From Mycolicibacterium neoaurum (GTDB taxonomy: Bacteria > Actinomycetota > Actinomycetes > Mycobacteriales > Mycobacteriaceae), in assembly GCF_036946495.1 (NCBI RefSeq), contig NZ_JAQIIX010000002.1:620001-684000 (forward strand): DNA of 64,000 nt, given 5' to 3'. Shown here piece after piece: positions 35,381-43,899 of this stretch. Position 1 is the stretch's first letter. Each line of letters begins with the position of its first letter. The notes under the pieces were generated by a model. The model searched no databases, was not told where the DNA came from, and saw only the letters and a list, made by a program, of their open reading frames with translations. A program made the translations under genes and the position numbers.

Positions 35381-36598
35381 ATGCCCGAAGCCGTCATCGT
35401 CGCCACCGCACGCTCACCGATCGGTCGGGCGGGTAAGGGATCGCTGGTCACCATGCGTCCCGATGATCTGGCCGCGCAGATGGTCCGCGCCGCCCTGGAC
35501 AAGGTGCCCTCGCTGGACCCCCGCGATATCGACGACCTGATGATGGGCAGCGCCCAGCCCGCCGGCGAGGCCGGTTACAACATCGGCCGCGCCGTCGCCG
35601 TCGAGCTCGGCTACGACTTCCTGCCCGGTACCACCGTCAACCGGTACTGTTCGTCGTCCCTGCAGACCACCCGGATGGCGTTCCACGCGATCAAGGCCGG
35701 CGAGGGTGACGTCTTCATCTCCGCCGGTGTCGAGACGGTCTCCCGGTTCGCCGTCGGCGCCGCCGATGGTGCGCCGAACTCCAAGAACCCCCTGTTCGAC
35801 GAGGCGCAGGCGCGCACTATCAAGCAGGCCGAGGACGGGTCGACCTGGCACGATCCCCGCGAGGACGGTCTGATCCCGGACGTCTACATCGCCATGGGCC
35901 AGACCGCCGAGAACGTCGCCACCTACACCGGCATCAGCCGCGAGGATCAGGACCACTGGGGTGTGCGTTCGCAGAATCGCGCCGAGGAGGCCATCAAGAA
36001 CGGCTTCTTCGAGCGTGAGATCTCCCCGGTGACCCTGCCCGACGGCACCGTCGTCTCCACCGATGACGGCCCGCGCGCCGGCACCACCTACGAGAAGATC
36101 AGCCAGCTCAAGCCGGTGTTCCGCCCGAACGGCACGATCACCGCAGGCAACGCCTGCCCGCTCAACGACGGCGCGGCGGCCGTCATCATCATGAGCGATA
36201 CCAAGGCCAAGGAACTCGGCCTGACCCCGCTGGCGCGCATCGTGTCCACCGGTGTGTCCGGGCTGTCGCCGGAGATCATGGGCCTCGGCCCGATCGAGGC
36301 CATCCGCAAGGCGCTGGCCAAGGCAGGCAAGACGATCTCCGATATCGACCTGGTCGAGATCAACGAGGCGTTCGCGGTGCAGGTGCTGGGCTCGGCCCGT
36401 GAGCTGGGCATCGACGAGGACAAGCTGAACGTCTCTGGTGGCGCGATCGCGCTGGGTCATCCTTTCGGGATGACCGGCGCCCGCATCACCGCGACGCTGC
36501 TGAACAACCTGGCCACCCACGACAAGACCTTCGGCATCGAGTCGATGTGCGTCGGAGGTGGGCAGGGCATGGCGATGGTGGTCGAGCGCCTCTCCTGA
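35381..36598 (+). CDS. fadA3: Acetyl-CoA C-acyltransferase (thiolase) FadA3
   Basis: 405 aa, same length as Rv1074c. Thiolysis of 3-ketoacyl-CoA in beta-oxidation. Catalytic residues: C90 (NRYCSSS), H360 (GGAIALGHPFGMTG) and C390 (SMCVGGGQG). The ATG at 35381 has ACGGAGG 4 bp earlier; an in-frame ATG at 35363 lies inside the operator and is rejected. The KstR2-type box suggests induction by steroid-ring catabolites, so the substrate may be a ring-derived acyl-CoA rather than a plain fatty acid (inference). Confidence 0.93.
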   Translation: MPEAVIVATARSPIGRAGKGSLVTMRPDDLAAQMVRAALDKVPSLDPRDIDDLMMGSAQPAGEAGYNIGRAVAVELGYDFLPGTTVNRYCSSSLQTTRMAFHAIKAGEGDVFISAGVETVSRFAVGAADGAPNSKNPLFDEAQARTIKQAEDGSTWHDPREDGLIPDVYIAMGQTAENVATYTGISREDQDHWGVRSQNRAEEAIKNGFFEREISPVTLPDGTVVSTDDGPRAGTTYEKISQLKPVFRPNGTITAGNACPLNDGAAAVIIMSDTKAKELGLTPLARIVSTGVSGLSPEIMGLGPIEAIRKALAKAGKTISDIDLVEINEAFAVQVLGSARELGIDEDKLNVSGGAIALGHPFGMTGARITATLLNNLATHDKTFGIESMCVGGGQGMAMVVERLS

Positions 36599-36618
36599 TT
36601 TTTCACGACGCCTTTCTC

Positions 36619-36665
36619 ACGACGCCGCGGCGGGGGTGCGTACTGCGCCTCCGCCGCGGCGTCGT
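36619..36665 (+). terminator. Hairpin after fadA3
   Basis: ACGACGCCGCGGCGG and CCGCCGCGGCGTCGT, 15-bp perfect arms, 21 bp after the stop and upstream of purT. Confidence 0.7.
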
Positions 36666-36671
36666 TGTGCA

Positions 36672-36677
36672 TAAACT
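36672..36677 (+). promoter_or_regulatory. -10 element of purT
   Basis: TAAACT, 8 bp before the ATG at 36686; supports that start over a GTG at 36665 that would lie in the terminator. Confidence 0.4.
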
Positions 36678-36685
36678 CCCTGCCG

Positions 36686-37870
36686 ATGACCACACTCGGA
36701 ACACCCCTGTCCCCGCACGCCACCCGGGTGATGCTGCTCGGCTCCGGTGAGCTCGGCCGTGAAGTCCTGATCGCGCTGCAGCGTCTCGGCGTCGAGACCA
36801 TCGCCGTCGACCGCTACCCGAATGCGCCGGGGCATCAGATCGCCCACCATGCGCGCGTGCTCGCGATGACCGATGCCGACGCGCTGCGCGAGCTCATCGA
36901 GGCCGAGAAGCCTGATCTGGTGGTGCCCGAGATCGAGGCCATCGCGACCCCGGTGCTCGAGGAGCTCGAGGACGCCGGAGCGGTGCGGGTGATCCCGACG
37001 GCGCGGGCGGCCCGGCTCACGATGGACCGCGAGGGGATCCGGCGGCTGGCGGCCGAGACCCTCGGCGTGCCGACCAGTCCGTACCGATTCTGCGATTCGC
37101 TGGCCGAGCTTCAGTCCGCGGTCGACGAGATCGGCTACCCGTGCGTGGTCAAGCCGGTGATGAGCAGTTCGGGCAAGGGGCAGAGCAAGATCGACGGTCC
37201 CGACGGCGTCGAGCCCGCCTGGGAGTACGCCATGTCGGGCAGCCGGGTCAGCAACACCCGCATCATCGTCGAGGGTTTCATCGATTTCGACTACGAGATC
37301 ACGCTGTTGACGGTGCGCAGTGTCGACGGGACCCAATTCTGCGAGCCGATCGGGCACCGACAGGTCAGCGGCGATTATGTGGAGAGCTGGCAGCCGCACC
37401 CGATGTCGGCCGCGGCACTGGAGTCGGCCCAGCAGATCGCCGCCGCGGTGACCGAAAATCTGGGCGGGCAGGGCATTTTCGGGGTCGAGCTGTTCGTCAA
37501 GGGTGACCAGGTGTGGTTCAGTGAGGTCAGTCCGCGCCCACACGACACCGGCATGGTCACGATGATCACGCAGTGGCAGAACGAGTTCGAGCTGCATGCG
37601 CGCGCCATCCTCGGCCTGCCGGTGGACACCACACTCAAGACGCCCGGCGCCAGCGCGGTCATCTACGGCGGTGTGGACGCCTCCGGAGTGGTGTTCGACG
37701 GGGTGGACGAGGCATTGCGGGTGCCGCGCACCGATATTCGGCTGTTCGGCAAACCGGAGAGCTTCGTCAAGCGCCGCATGGGTGTGGCGCTGGCCTACGA
37801 CGCCGATGTCGACGCGGCGCGGGCCAATGCCACCGAGGCGGCGAGCCGGGTCACCCCGCGCGTCACCTAG
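36686..37870 (+). CDS. purT: Phosphoribosylglycinamide formyltransferase 2
   Basis: Formate-dependent purine synthesis step: GAR plus formate plus ATP to FGAR. 394 aa ATP-grasp protein with VMLLGSGELGREV at the N-terminus, KPVMSSSGKGQS (ATP loop), EVSPRPHDTGMVT and GLPVDTTLKTPGASAVIYG. Ends overlapping by 8 bp with the convergent gene at 37863. Located elsewhere in M. tuberculosis (Rv0389), so its position here differs. Confidence 0.93.
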   Translation: MTTLGTPLSPHATRVMLLGSGELGREVLIALQRLGVETIAVDRYPNAPGHQIAHHARVLAMTDADALRELIEAEKPDLVVPEIEAIATPVLEELEDAGAVRVIPTARAARLTMDREGIRRLAAETLGVPTSPYRFCDSLAELQSAVDEIGYPCVVKPVMSSSGKGQSKIDGPDGVEPAWEYAMSGSRVSNTRIIVEGFIDFDYEITLLTVRSVDGTQFCEPIGHRQVSGDYVESWQPHPMSAAALESAQQIAAAVTENLGGQGIFGVELFVKGDQVWFSEVSPRPHDTGMVTMITQWQNEFELHARAILGLPVDTTLKTPGASAVIYGGVDASGVVFDGVDEALRVPRTDIRLFGKPESFVKRRMGVALAYDADVDAARANATEAASRVTPRVT

Positions 37871-38768
37871 CCGTTGACGGTGCAACCAGACCGGGTTCTC
37901 GACCTGATTCTCGGTCTGAGCGCACTGTCGACGACCACATGCGCGCCAGCCGCTGCAGAACGTCGGACCCGGAATGTCGTTTGGTCACACGGATCCGATT
38001 CCAGCCGAGTTCGGCGAGATCCTCGGATCGGACGATGTCCCAGGCGTACTGTGCAGGATCGCTCCGGTGGTGGTCTCCGTCGTACTCGACGGCCAGCTTC
38101 ATGTCCTCCCATGCCATGTCCAGGTAGTACCGCCGCCGCCCGTCGGCGCTGACTACCGGGACCTGGGTCTGCGGCCGCCGATAGCCCGCGCGAATGATCA
38201 ACAGGCGCAGCCAAGTCTCTCGGGGAGATTCCGAACCCGCATCGTGCAACCGGAGAGCCGTGGCAAGCTGACCCAGGCCCCGCTTCCCGCTGTGCCTGCA
38301 GTGCGCCCATTCCAGCACTTCTCGAGCACGGAAGCGTCTGGCGTGTCCCAGCGCGTCGAGTCGGGTGACCGCCTCGTCAAGCGAGCCGCGCCGGCCGAGA
38401 TCGAAGACCGTACGGACGAGAGTGGTGGTCGGCAGACCCCACCGTCCAGCCTCGGTGATCTCGTCCTCGTGCAGATCGTGGTTGTAGGTCCGGATGCCGA
38501 GCGGCGGTCGACGATTGGACCAGATCAGTTCGGCGGGTTGCGAATCCTCTACATACTTCGCGCCGTGCAGCGCCGACGCGGTGAGCCCGCACAGGACGCC
38601 ACGACGGCCAGACCACAGCCACGCGGCCAACGCCCGCTCGTCGAGGTTGAGTTCGACGTCGGGTGAAACGTAGATGTCGGGATGGATGGCCGTGAATCGG
38701 CGACCCAACTGATATTTCGAGATACGCCCGGCAGCGACGGCCTCGCTACCGATGAAGGGCTGCGCCAT
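37863..38768 (-). CDS. DUF559-type endonuclease-fold protein with AbiEi-like N-terminus
   Basis: 301 aa. The N-terminal half (IGSEAVAAGRISKYQLGRRF, then CGLTASALHGAKY and TTTLVRTVFDLGRRG) resembles the winged-helix antitoxin region of AbiEi/type IV systems. The C-terminal half has the Vsr/DUF559 pattern YLDMAWEDMKLAVEYDGDHHR with DIVRSEDLAELGWNRIRV. No partner toxin gene is seen. Many mycobacteria carry scattered copies of this family; function unknown. Convergent with purT, overlapping 8 bp. Start ATG at 38768. Confidence 0.7.
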   Translation of the reverse strand: MAQPFIGSEAVAAGRISKYQLGRRFTAIHPDIYVSPDVELNLDERALAAWLWSGRRGVLCGLTASALHGAKYVEDSQPAELIWSNRRPPLGIRTYNHDLHEDEITEAGRWGLPTTTLVRTVFDLGRRGSLDEAVTRLDALGHARRFRAREVLEWAHCRHSGKRGLGQLATALRLHDAGSESPRETWLRLLIIRAGYRRPQTQVPVVSADGRRRYYLDMAWEDMKLAVEYDGDHHRSDPAQYAWDIVRSEDLAELGWNRIRVTKRHSGSDVLQRLARMWSSTVRSDRESGREPGLVAPSTAR

Positions 38769-38837
38769 GTGTCGAGCGTGGTGCCTCGAGCGCCGTCAGC
38801 ACACCCCCGGCGTCGGAATCTGTGGATAACGCGATGC

Positions 38838-38893
38838 CGACGGTGCACTCAGATCGACTTCTGAGCCGAAAAGTCGATCTGAGTGCACCGTCG
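38838..38893. terminator. Very long hairpin, 23-bp perfect arms
   Basis: Arms CGACGGTGCACTCAGATCG...CTT and the exact complement around a 10-nt loop (CTGAGCCGAA). It lies between two genes on the minus strand, 70 bp before the start of the endonuclease-fold gene. Confidence 0.6.
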
Positions 38894-38912
38894 ACCGCAC
38901 AAGGGCAACGAA

Positions 38913-38940
38913 AAAGGGCGCCCCGTGTGGGACGCCCTTT
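38913..38940 (-). terminator. Intrinsic terminator of the Bax inhibitor gene
   Basis: On the minus strand AAAGGGCGTCCC-ACAC-GGGGCGCCCTTT followed by TTCG, so stem plus a run of five U. It starts 15 bp after the stop at 38955. One of the few hairpins here with a U tract. Confidence 0.8.
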
Positions 38941-38954
38941 CTCTGGCCTAACTG

Positions 38955-39809
38955 CTAGTCGTTGTTGAAGTAACTGAGCAGACGCAGGATCTCCAGGTAC
39001 AGCCACACCAGGGTGACCATCAGGCCAAGGGCGACGCCCCATGCGGCCTTCTCCGGAGCACCGGCGCGGATCATCTGGTCCGCGGCGTCGAAGTCGATCA
39101 GGAAGCTGAACGCCGCCAGCGCGATGCACAGCAGCGAGAAGCCGATCGCGATGGCGCCACCGTCGCGCAGGCCCATGCCCGCACCGCCGCCGACACCGAA
39201 CAGGCCGAGCACCAGGTTCACCAACATCAGCGCGACCACACCGAACAGGCCCGCGACGATCATGCGGGTGAACTTCGGGGTGACGCGGATGGCGCCGGTC
39301 TTGTAGACCACCAGCATGCCGAAGAACACACCGAGTGTGCCGACGATCGCCTGGGCGATCATGCCGACGCCACCGACCGAGGCCAGGTTGGCGATGATGA
39401 ACGACACCGCGCCGAGGAACAGACCTTCCAGCGCCGCGTAGCTCAGCACGATGGCCGGGTTGTCCTGCTTACGCCCGAACGTGGCGATGAGCACCAGCGC
39501 CAGGCCGCCGAGAGCACCCACCAGGGTGAACGGCGTGGCCAGGCTGAGGTTGGTGCTGACCAGGTAGTACGAGACGACCGCCACCGCCGTCAGGATCGCC
39601 AGGCTGATGCCCGTCTTGGTGACGACGTCGTCGATCGTCATCGGCCGGGAGACACCGGCCTGCTGCTGATCGGGGTATTGGGTTGCGGCATAAGGGTCCG
39701 CATGTACCTGCTGGGCACCGAAGCTTGCGGCTCCGGTACCGAATTGCGCGTATCCGCCCTGCTGCCCCTTGGGCAGGGATCGGAATACCGGGTTGCTGCT
39801 TTCGCGCAC
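38955..39809 (-). CDS. Bax inhibitor-1/YccA family protein
   Basis: 284 aa. A cytosolic Gln/Gly/Ala-rich N-terminus (about 60 residues) is followed by seven membrane helices in the BI-1 arrangement (Rv1072-like), including SYAALEGLFLGAVSF and the late DFDAADQMIRAGAPEKAAWG. BI-1 proteins are calcium-leak or pH-sensing channels in studied cases; role here unknown. Start GTG at 39809 with GAGAGGA upstream. Confidence 0.88.
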   Translation of the reverse strand: MRESSNPVFRSLPKGQQGGYAQFGTGAASFGAQQVHADPYAATQYPDQQQAGVSRPMTIDDVVTKTGISLAILTAVAVVSYYLVSTNLSLATPFTLVGALGGLALVLIATFGRKQDNPAIVLSYAALEGLFLGAVSFIIANLASVGGVGMIAQAIVGTLGVFFGMLVVYKTGAIRVTPKFTRMIVAGLFGVVALMLVNLVLGLFGVGGGAGMGLRDGGAIAIGFSLLCIALAAFSFLIDFDAADQMIRAGAPEKAAWGVALGLMVTLVWLYLEILRLLSYFNND

Positions 39810-39984
39810 CGTAGGTCCTCTCCTTCAGTACTGGTGGTTCGATTTCCGAACACACAGTCAACGATCATTGCCGGGAACGGGTTCCCGCGATACCCCTGCA
39901 CTGAGAGCGCTCTCAGGTATCGGCCGCGACCCCATTCCTGGGATGAAGCTGTGCAAACCCTACCCGTCGCACATCACGCGCGGA

Positions 39985-40008
39985 CCACGAACTAGATTGC
40001 ATTCGTGG
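39985..40008. promoter_or_regulatory. Inverted repeat around the echA9-like promoter and start codon
   Basis: CCACGAA and TTCGTGG, 7-bp perfect arms, 10 bp apart. The spacer holds TAGATT (39993-39998), a -10 placed 6 bp before the GTG at 40005, so the transcript is probably leaderless and a dimeric regulator bound to the repeat would cover the whole core promoter. Confidence 0.4.
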
Positions 40009-41054
40009 CAGAAAACGAGGACATCCTAGTAACTGTCCGTAACGGTGTCGGCATCGTGACGTTGAACCGCCCCAAGGCGATCAACTCGCTCAACGCCGTC
40101 ATGGTCGACGGACTGCAGCGGGCGCTGAACGCCTGGGAAAACGACGATGCGATCTCCGCCGTGCTGCTGACCGGTGCCGGTGAGCGCGGCCTGTGCGCCG
40201 GTGGTGACGTCGTCGCGCTCTATCACTCGGCACGCGGTGACGGCTCGTATGCCCGAAGATTCTGGTGGGACGAGTACCTGCTCAACGCCCACATCGGCCG
40301 CTTCACCAAGCCGTACGTCGCGCTGATGGACGGCATCGTGATGGGTGGCGGTGTCGGCGTGGCCGCGCACGGCAATGTCCGCGTGGTCACCGAGAAGACC
40401 AAGATGGGCATGCCCGAGGTCGGCATCGGGTTCATCCCCGACGTCGGCGGCACCTATCTGCTCTCCCGGGCACCGGGATCGTTGGGCCTGCACGCCGCAC
40501 TGACCGGCGCCCCGTTCTCCGGCGCCGACGCCATCGCCCTCGGATTCGCCGACCACTTCGTCCCCCAGGCCCGCCTGGCCGACTTCGCCGAGGCGGTCGT
40601 CACCGACGGGCATCAGGACGCGCTGAACAGCTACGCCGAGGAGCCACCGGCCAGTGAACTTCTGACCCAACGGGATTGGATCGACACCTGCTACGCGGGC
40701 AGCACCGTCGCCGAGATCCTCGATGATCTGCGCGGCCATGACGACCCGGCCGCCCGCGCGGCCGCCGAGCTGATCGCCACCCGCTCCCCCATCGCACTGG
40801 CCGTCACGTTGACCGCGGTGCGCCGCGCGGCCCACCTGCCCACCCTGGAAGAGGTTCTGCACCAGGAGTTCCGGGTGTCGGTGGCGTCGATGAAGTCGCA
40901 CGATTTCGTCGAGGGTATCCGCGCCCAGCTCGTCGACAAGGACCGCAACCCGCAGTGGTCGCCGGCCACCCTGGACGCCGTCGACGACGCCGCCGTCGAC
41001 GCCTATTTCGCCTCCGCCGAACCCGATCTGACATTCCACGAGGAGCAATCATGA
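40005..41054 (+). CDS. echA9: Enoyl-CoA hydratase/isomerase family, 3-hydroxyisobutyryl-CoA hydrolase type (EchA9-like)
   Basis: 349 aa, longer than a plain crotonase. Motifs GLCAGGDVVALYHSAR, MDGIVMGGGVGVAAHG and PEVGIGFIPDVGGTYLLS are those of 3-hydroxyisobutyryl-CoA hydrolases of valine breakdown; the extended C-terminus (DFVEGIRAQLVDKDRNPQW) agrees. Start GTG at 40005. The stop overlaps the ATG of the EchA8-like gene, so the two crotonases are coupled. Confidence 0.88.
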   Translation: MAENEDILVTVRNGVGIVTLNRPKAINSLNAVMVDGLQRALNAWENDDAISAVLLTGAGERGLCAGGDVVALYHSARGDGSYARRFWWDEYLLNAHIGRFTKPYVALMDGIVMGGGVGVAAHGNVRVVTEKTKMGMPEVGIGFIPDVGGTYLLSRAPGSLGLHAALTGAPFSGADAIALGFADHFVPQARLADFAEAVVTDGHQDALNSYAEEPPASELLTQRDWIDTCYAGSTVAEILDDLRGHDDPAARAAAELIATRSPIALAVTLTAVRRAAHLPTLEEVLHQEFRVSVASMKSHDFVEGIRAQLVDKDRNPQWSPATLDAVDDAAVDAYFASAEPDLTFHEEQS

Positions 41055-41824
41055 GTTTCGAGACCATCCTGGTGACCCGCGACGGCCGGGTCGGCACCAT
41101 CACCCTGAACCGCCCCAAGGCGCTCAACGCGCTCAACAGTCAGGTGATGCACGAGGTCACCACCGCGGCAGCGGAATTCGACGACGACCCGGGTATCGGT
41201 GCGATCATCCTGACCGGTAGCGAGAAGGCCTTCGCCGCCGGCGCCGATATCAAGGAGATGGCCGACCTGTCCTTCGCCGACGTGTTCGGCCAGGACTTCT
41301 TCGCCCTGTGGGGCAAATTCGCGGCCACCCGGACCCCGACCATCGCCGCGGTCGCCGGGTACGCACTCGGCGGCGGCTGCGAACTGGCCATGATGTGCGA
41401 TCTGCTGATCGCCGCCGACACCGCGAAGTTCGGCCAGCCCGAGATCAAGCTCGGTGTGCTGCCCGGCATGGGCGGCAGCCAGCGGTTGACCCGCGCGATC
41501 GGCAAGGCCAAGGCGATGGACCTGATCCTGACCGGGCGCACCATCGACGCCGCCGAAGCCGAACGCAGCGGTCTGGTGTCCCGCGTCGTGCCCGCCGACA
41601 CCCTGCTCGACGAGGCCAACGCCACCGCCGCCACCATCGCCGGGATGTCGCTGTCGGCGGCACGGATGGCCAAGGAGGCGGTCAACCGCGCCTTCGAGTC
41701 GACGCTGACCGAGGGGCTGCTCTATGAGCGGCGGATCTTCCATTCGGCCTTCGCCACCGCAGACCAGAAGGAAGGCATGGCCGCGTTCACCGAGAAGCGC
41801 GCGCCGAACTTCACCCATCGCTAA
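41051..41824 (+). CDS. echA8: Enoyl-CoA hydratase EchA8
   Basis: 257 aa, exactly the length of M. tuberculosis EchA8. Hydrates trans-2-enoyl-CoA in beta-oxidation. Oxyanion hole residues lie in FAAGADIKEM and GYALGGGCE; catalytic glutamates are E111 and E131 (GQPEIKLGVLPGMGG). ATG at 41051 after AGGAGCAATC, overlapping the previous stop. Coupled to the hydrolase upstream; the membrane hydrolase follows 9 bp later. Confidence 0.94.
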   Translation: MSFETILVTRDGRVGTITLNRPKALNALNSQVMHEVTTAAAEFDDDPGIGAIILTGSEKAFAAGADIKEMADLSFADVFGQDFFALWGKFAATRTPTIAAVAGYALGGGCELAMMCDLLIAADTAKFGQPEIKLGVLPGMGGSQRLTRAIGKAKAMDLILTGRTIDAAEAERSGLVSRVVPADTLLDEANATAATIAGMSLSAARMAKEAVNRAFESTLTEGLLYERRIFHSAFATADQKEGMAAFTEKRAPNFTHR

Positions 41825-41833
41825 GGTCGAGCG

Positions 41834-43519
41834 GTGACCGCCACCGCCGCACCGCAAGCTCCCGACGCGCCACCCAAGCGCGCGTGGTGGATTCGGCACT
41901 ACACCTTCACCGGTACGGCGGTCGGCCTGGTTTTCATCTGGCTGTCGCTGACACCGTCGCTGTTACCGCGCGGGCCGTTGTTCCAGGGCCTCGTCAGCGG
42001 CGCGGCCGGCGGTATCGGCTATGGGCTCGGCGTTTTCGGTGTCTGGCTGTTCCGGTACATGCTGTCGCGGGACAGCACCCCGCCGCCGCCGAAGCGGGCC
42101 TGGCTGATCCTGGTCGTGGTCGGTGTCATCGGGCAGATCGCGGCGATCGTCTACTTCCATGTGTGGCAGGACGATATCCGGGATCTGATGGGGGTGCCGC
42201 GGCTCGGGTTCTGGGATCATCCGCTGACCGCCGTGTTGGCGATCGTTTTCCTGTTCGTGTTCGTCGAGCTCGGTCAGCTGGTCGGCAAGCTGATCCGTTA
42301 CCTGGTGCGCCAACTGGAGCGCATCGCGCCGCCGCGGGTTTCCGGTGTGGTGGCGGTGGCGCTGGTGCTCGCGCTGAGCATCGCGTTACTCAACGGGATC
42401 GTGGTGCGCTTCGCGATGACCACCATCAACAGCACGTTCGAGAACGTCAACAACGAGGATGATCCCGACAATGCCGCTCCCACATCGACTTTGCGGTCCG
42501 GTGGCCCGCAGTCACTGGTCAGTTGGGAGTCGCTGGGGCATCAGGGTCGCAACTTCGTCGCAGGTGGCCCGACGGTGGAGGAGCTGACCGCGTTCAACGG
42601 GGCACCGGCCACCGAACCGATTCGCGCCTACGCCGGGCTGAACTCGGGCGACAATCTCAAGGCCGACGCCGCACTGGCCGCCGAGGAACTGCGCCGCACC
42701 GGCGGGCTGGACCGCGCGGTCATCGCGATCGCCACCACCACCGGAACCGGCTGGGTCAACGAGGCCGAGGCCTCCGCGCTGGAATACATGTACAACGGCG
42801 ACACCGCGATCGTGTCGATGCAGTACTCGTTCCTCCCCAGCTGGATCTCGTTCCTCGTCGACCAGGAGAACGCGCTGCAGGCCGGGCAGGCGCTGTTCGA
42901 GGCGGTCGACGCGTTGGTGCGTGAGATGCCGCAGGCCGAACGCCCCAAACTGGTGGTGTTCGGCGAAAGCCTGGGTTCATTCGGCGGCGAGGCCCCGTTC
43001 CTGGCACTGAACAATCTGATCGCCCGCACCGACGGGGCGCTGTTCAGCGGTCCAACGTTCAAGAACACCATCTGGACGACACTCACCCGCGATCGCGACG
43101 CGGGATCCCCGGAGTGGCTGCCGATCTACGACCGCGGGGAGAACGTCCGGTTCTCGGCCCGCGCCGAACAGGATCTGGGCAGGCCGGATGCGCCGTGGGG
43201 GCAACCGCGCGTGGTCTATCTGCAGCATGCGTCGGACCCGATCTCGTGGTGGAACCCGGATCTGCTGTTCGCCAAACCCGATTGGCTCAGGGAACCCCGC
43301 GGTTACGACGTCTCACCCCGGATGGAGTGGATCCCGGTGGTGACCTTCCTGCAGGTGTCCGCCGATATGGCGGTCGCGGTGGATGTGCCCGACGGCCATG
43401 GCCACGTCTACGTGCGCGATGTCGCCAACGCGTGGGCGGCGATCCTGCAGCCGCCGGGCTGGACGCCGGCCAAGACCGACAAGCTGCGGCCGATTCTGCG
43501 CTCAGACGAGAACAGCTGA
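41834..43519 (+). CDS. Membrane-anchored alpha/beta hydrolase (Rv1069c-like)
   Basis: 561 aa. About four N-terminal membrane helices (residues 20-45, 50-72, 88-110 and 130-200 region) lead to an external or cytosolic hydrolase domain with a GESLGS elbow (VVFGESLGSFGGEAPF). The late segment HASDPISWWNPDLLFAKPDWL is typical of this actinobacterial family. Substrate unknown. GTG start, 9 bp after echA8, so probably the same operon. The 3' end overlaps the convergent rhodanese gene by 18 bp. Confidence 0.85.
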   Translation: MTATAAPQAPDAPPKRAWWIRHYTFTGTAVGLVFIWLSLTPSLLPRGPLFQGLVSGAAGGIGYGLGVFGVWLFRYMLSRDSTPPPPKRAWLILVVVGVIGQIAAIVYFHVWQDDIRDLMGVPRLGFWDHPLTAVLAIVFLFVFVELGQLVGKLIRYLVRQLERIAPPRVSGVVAVALVLALSIALLNGIVVRFAMTTINSTFENVNNEDDPDNAAPTSTLRSGGPQSLVSWESLGHQGRNFVAGGPTVEELTAFNGAPATEPIRAYAGLNSGDNLKADAALAAEELRRTGGLDRAVIAIATTTGTGWVNEAEASALEYMYNGDTAIVSMQYSFLPSWISFLVDQENALQAGQALFEAVDALVREMPQAERPKLVVFGESLGSFGGEAPFLALNNLIARTDGALFSGPTFKNTIWTTLTRDRDAGSPEWLPIYDRGENVRFSARAEQDLGRPDAPWGQPRVVYLQHASDPISWWNPDLLFAKPDWLREPRGYDVSPRMEWIPVVTFLQVSADMAVAVDVPDGHGHVYVRDVANAWAAILQPPGWTPAKTDKLRPILRSDENS

Positions 43520-43894
43520 CCGCAGTTCGGCGGGCAGGGCGTGATAACCGCCGATGACGTCGGTGGCCCGGTGTAGACCGAGGTCCTGCAACGCCGCGGC
43601 GGCCAGGCTGGAGGTGTAGCCCTCCGAGCACAGCACGATCCATTCCACGTCATCGTCGACGGCCTCGGGGATGCGGGCCTCGCTGGTCGGGTCGCACCGC
43701 CATTCCAGATGGTTACGTTCGATGACAAGGACCTGCGGAGACGCGGCGACCTCACCCTCCTGCGCCCGCTGCCAACCCGGCCGGATGTCCACCAGCAGTG
43801 CGCCACGGCGCAGCGCGGCAGGAACATCGGCGGCGGGGAGCCGACGCAACCGGGACCTGGCGGCGGCGAGCACCGCGTCGATGCGACTGGGCAT
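43502..43894 (-). CDS. Rhodanese-like protein (Rv1066-like)
   Basis: 130 aa single rhodanese domain. DIRPGWQRAQEG is the N-terminal signature and C89 (IVLCSEGYTSS) the active-site cysteine, with a six-residue loop as in sulfurtransferases. Cytosolic. It follows the cysteine dioxygenase gene by 5 bp, so the pair likely handles cysteine-derived sulfur. ATG at 43894; longer upstream frames run into the dioxygenase gene. Confidence 0.88.
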   Translation of the reverse strand: MPSRIDAVLAAARSRLRRLPAADVPAALRRGALLVDIRPGWQRAQEGEVAASPQVLVIERNHLEWRCDPTSEARIPEAVDDDVEWIVLCSEGYTSSLAAAALQDLGLHRATDVIGGYHALPAELRSAVLV

Positions 43895-43899
43895 GCGTC

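Noticed and set aside
38821..38829. DnaA box as evidence for a replication origin.
   Set aside because: One 9-mer only; no cluster, no dnaA/dnaN nearby, no AT-rich unwinding region.
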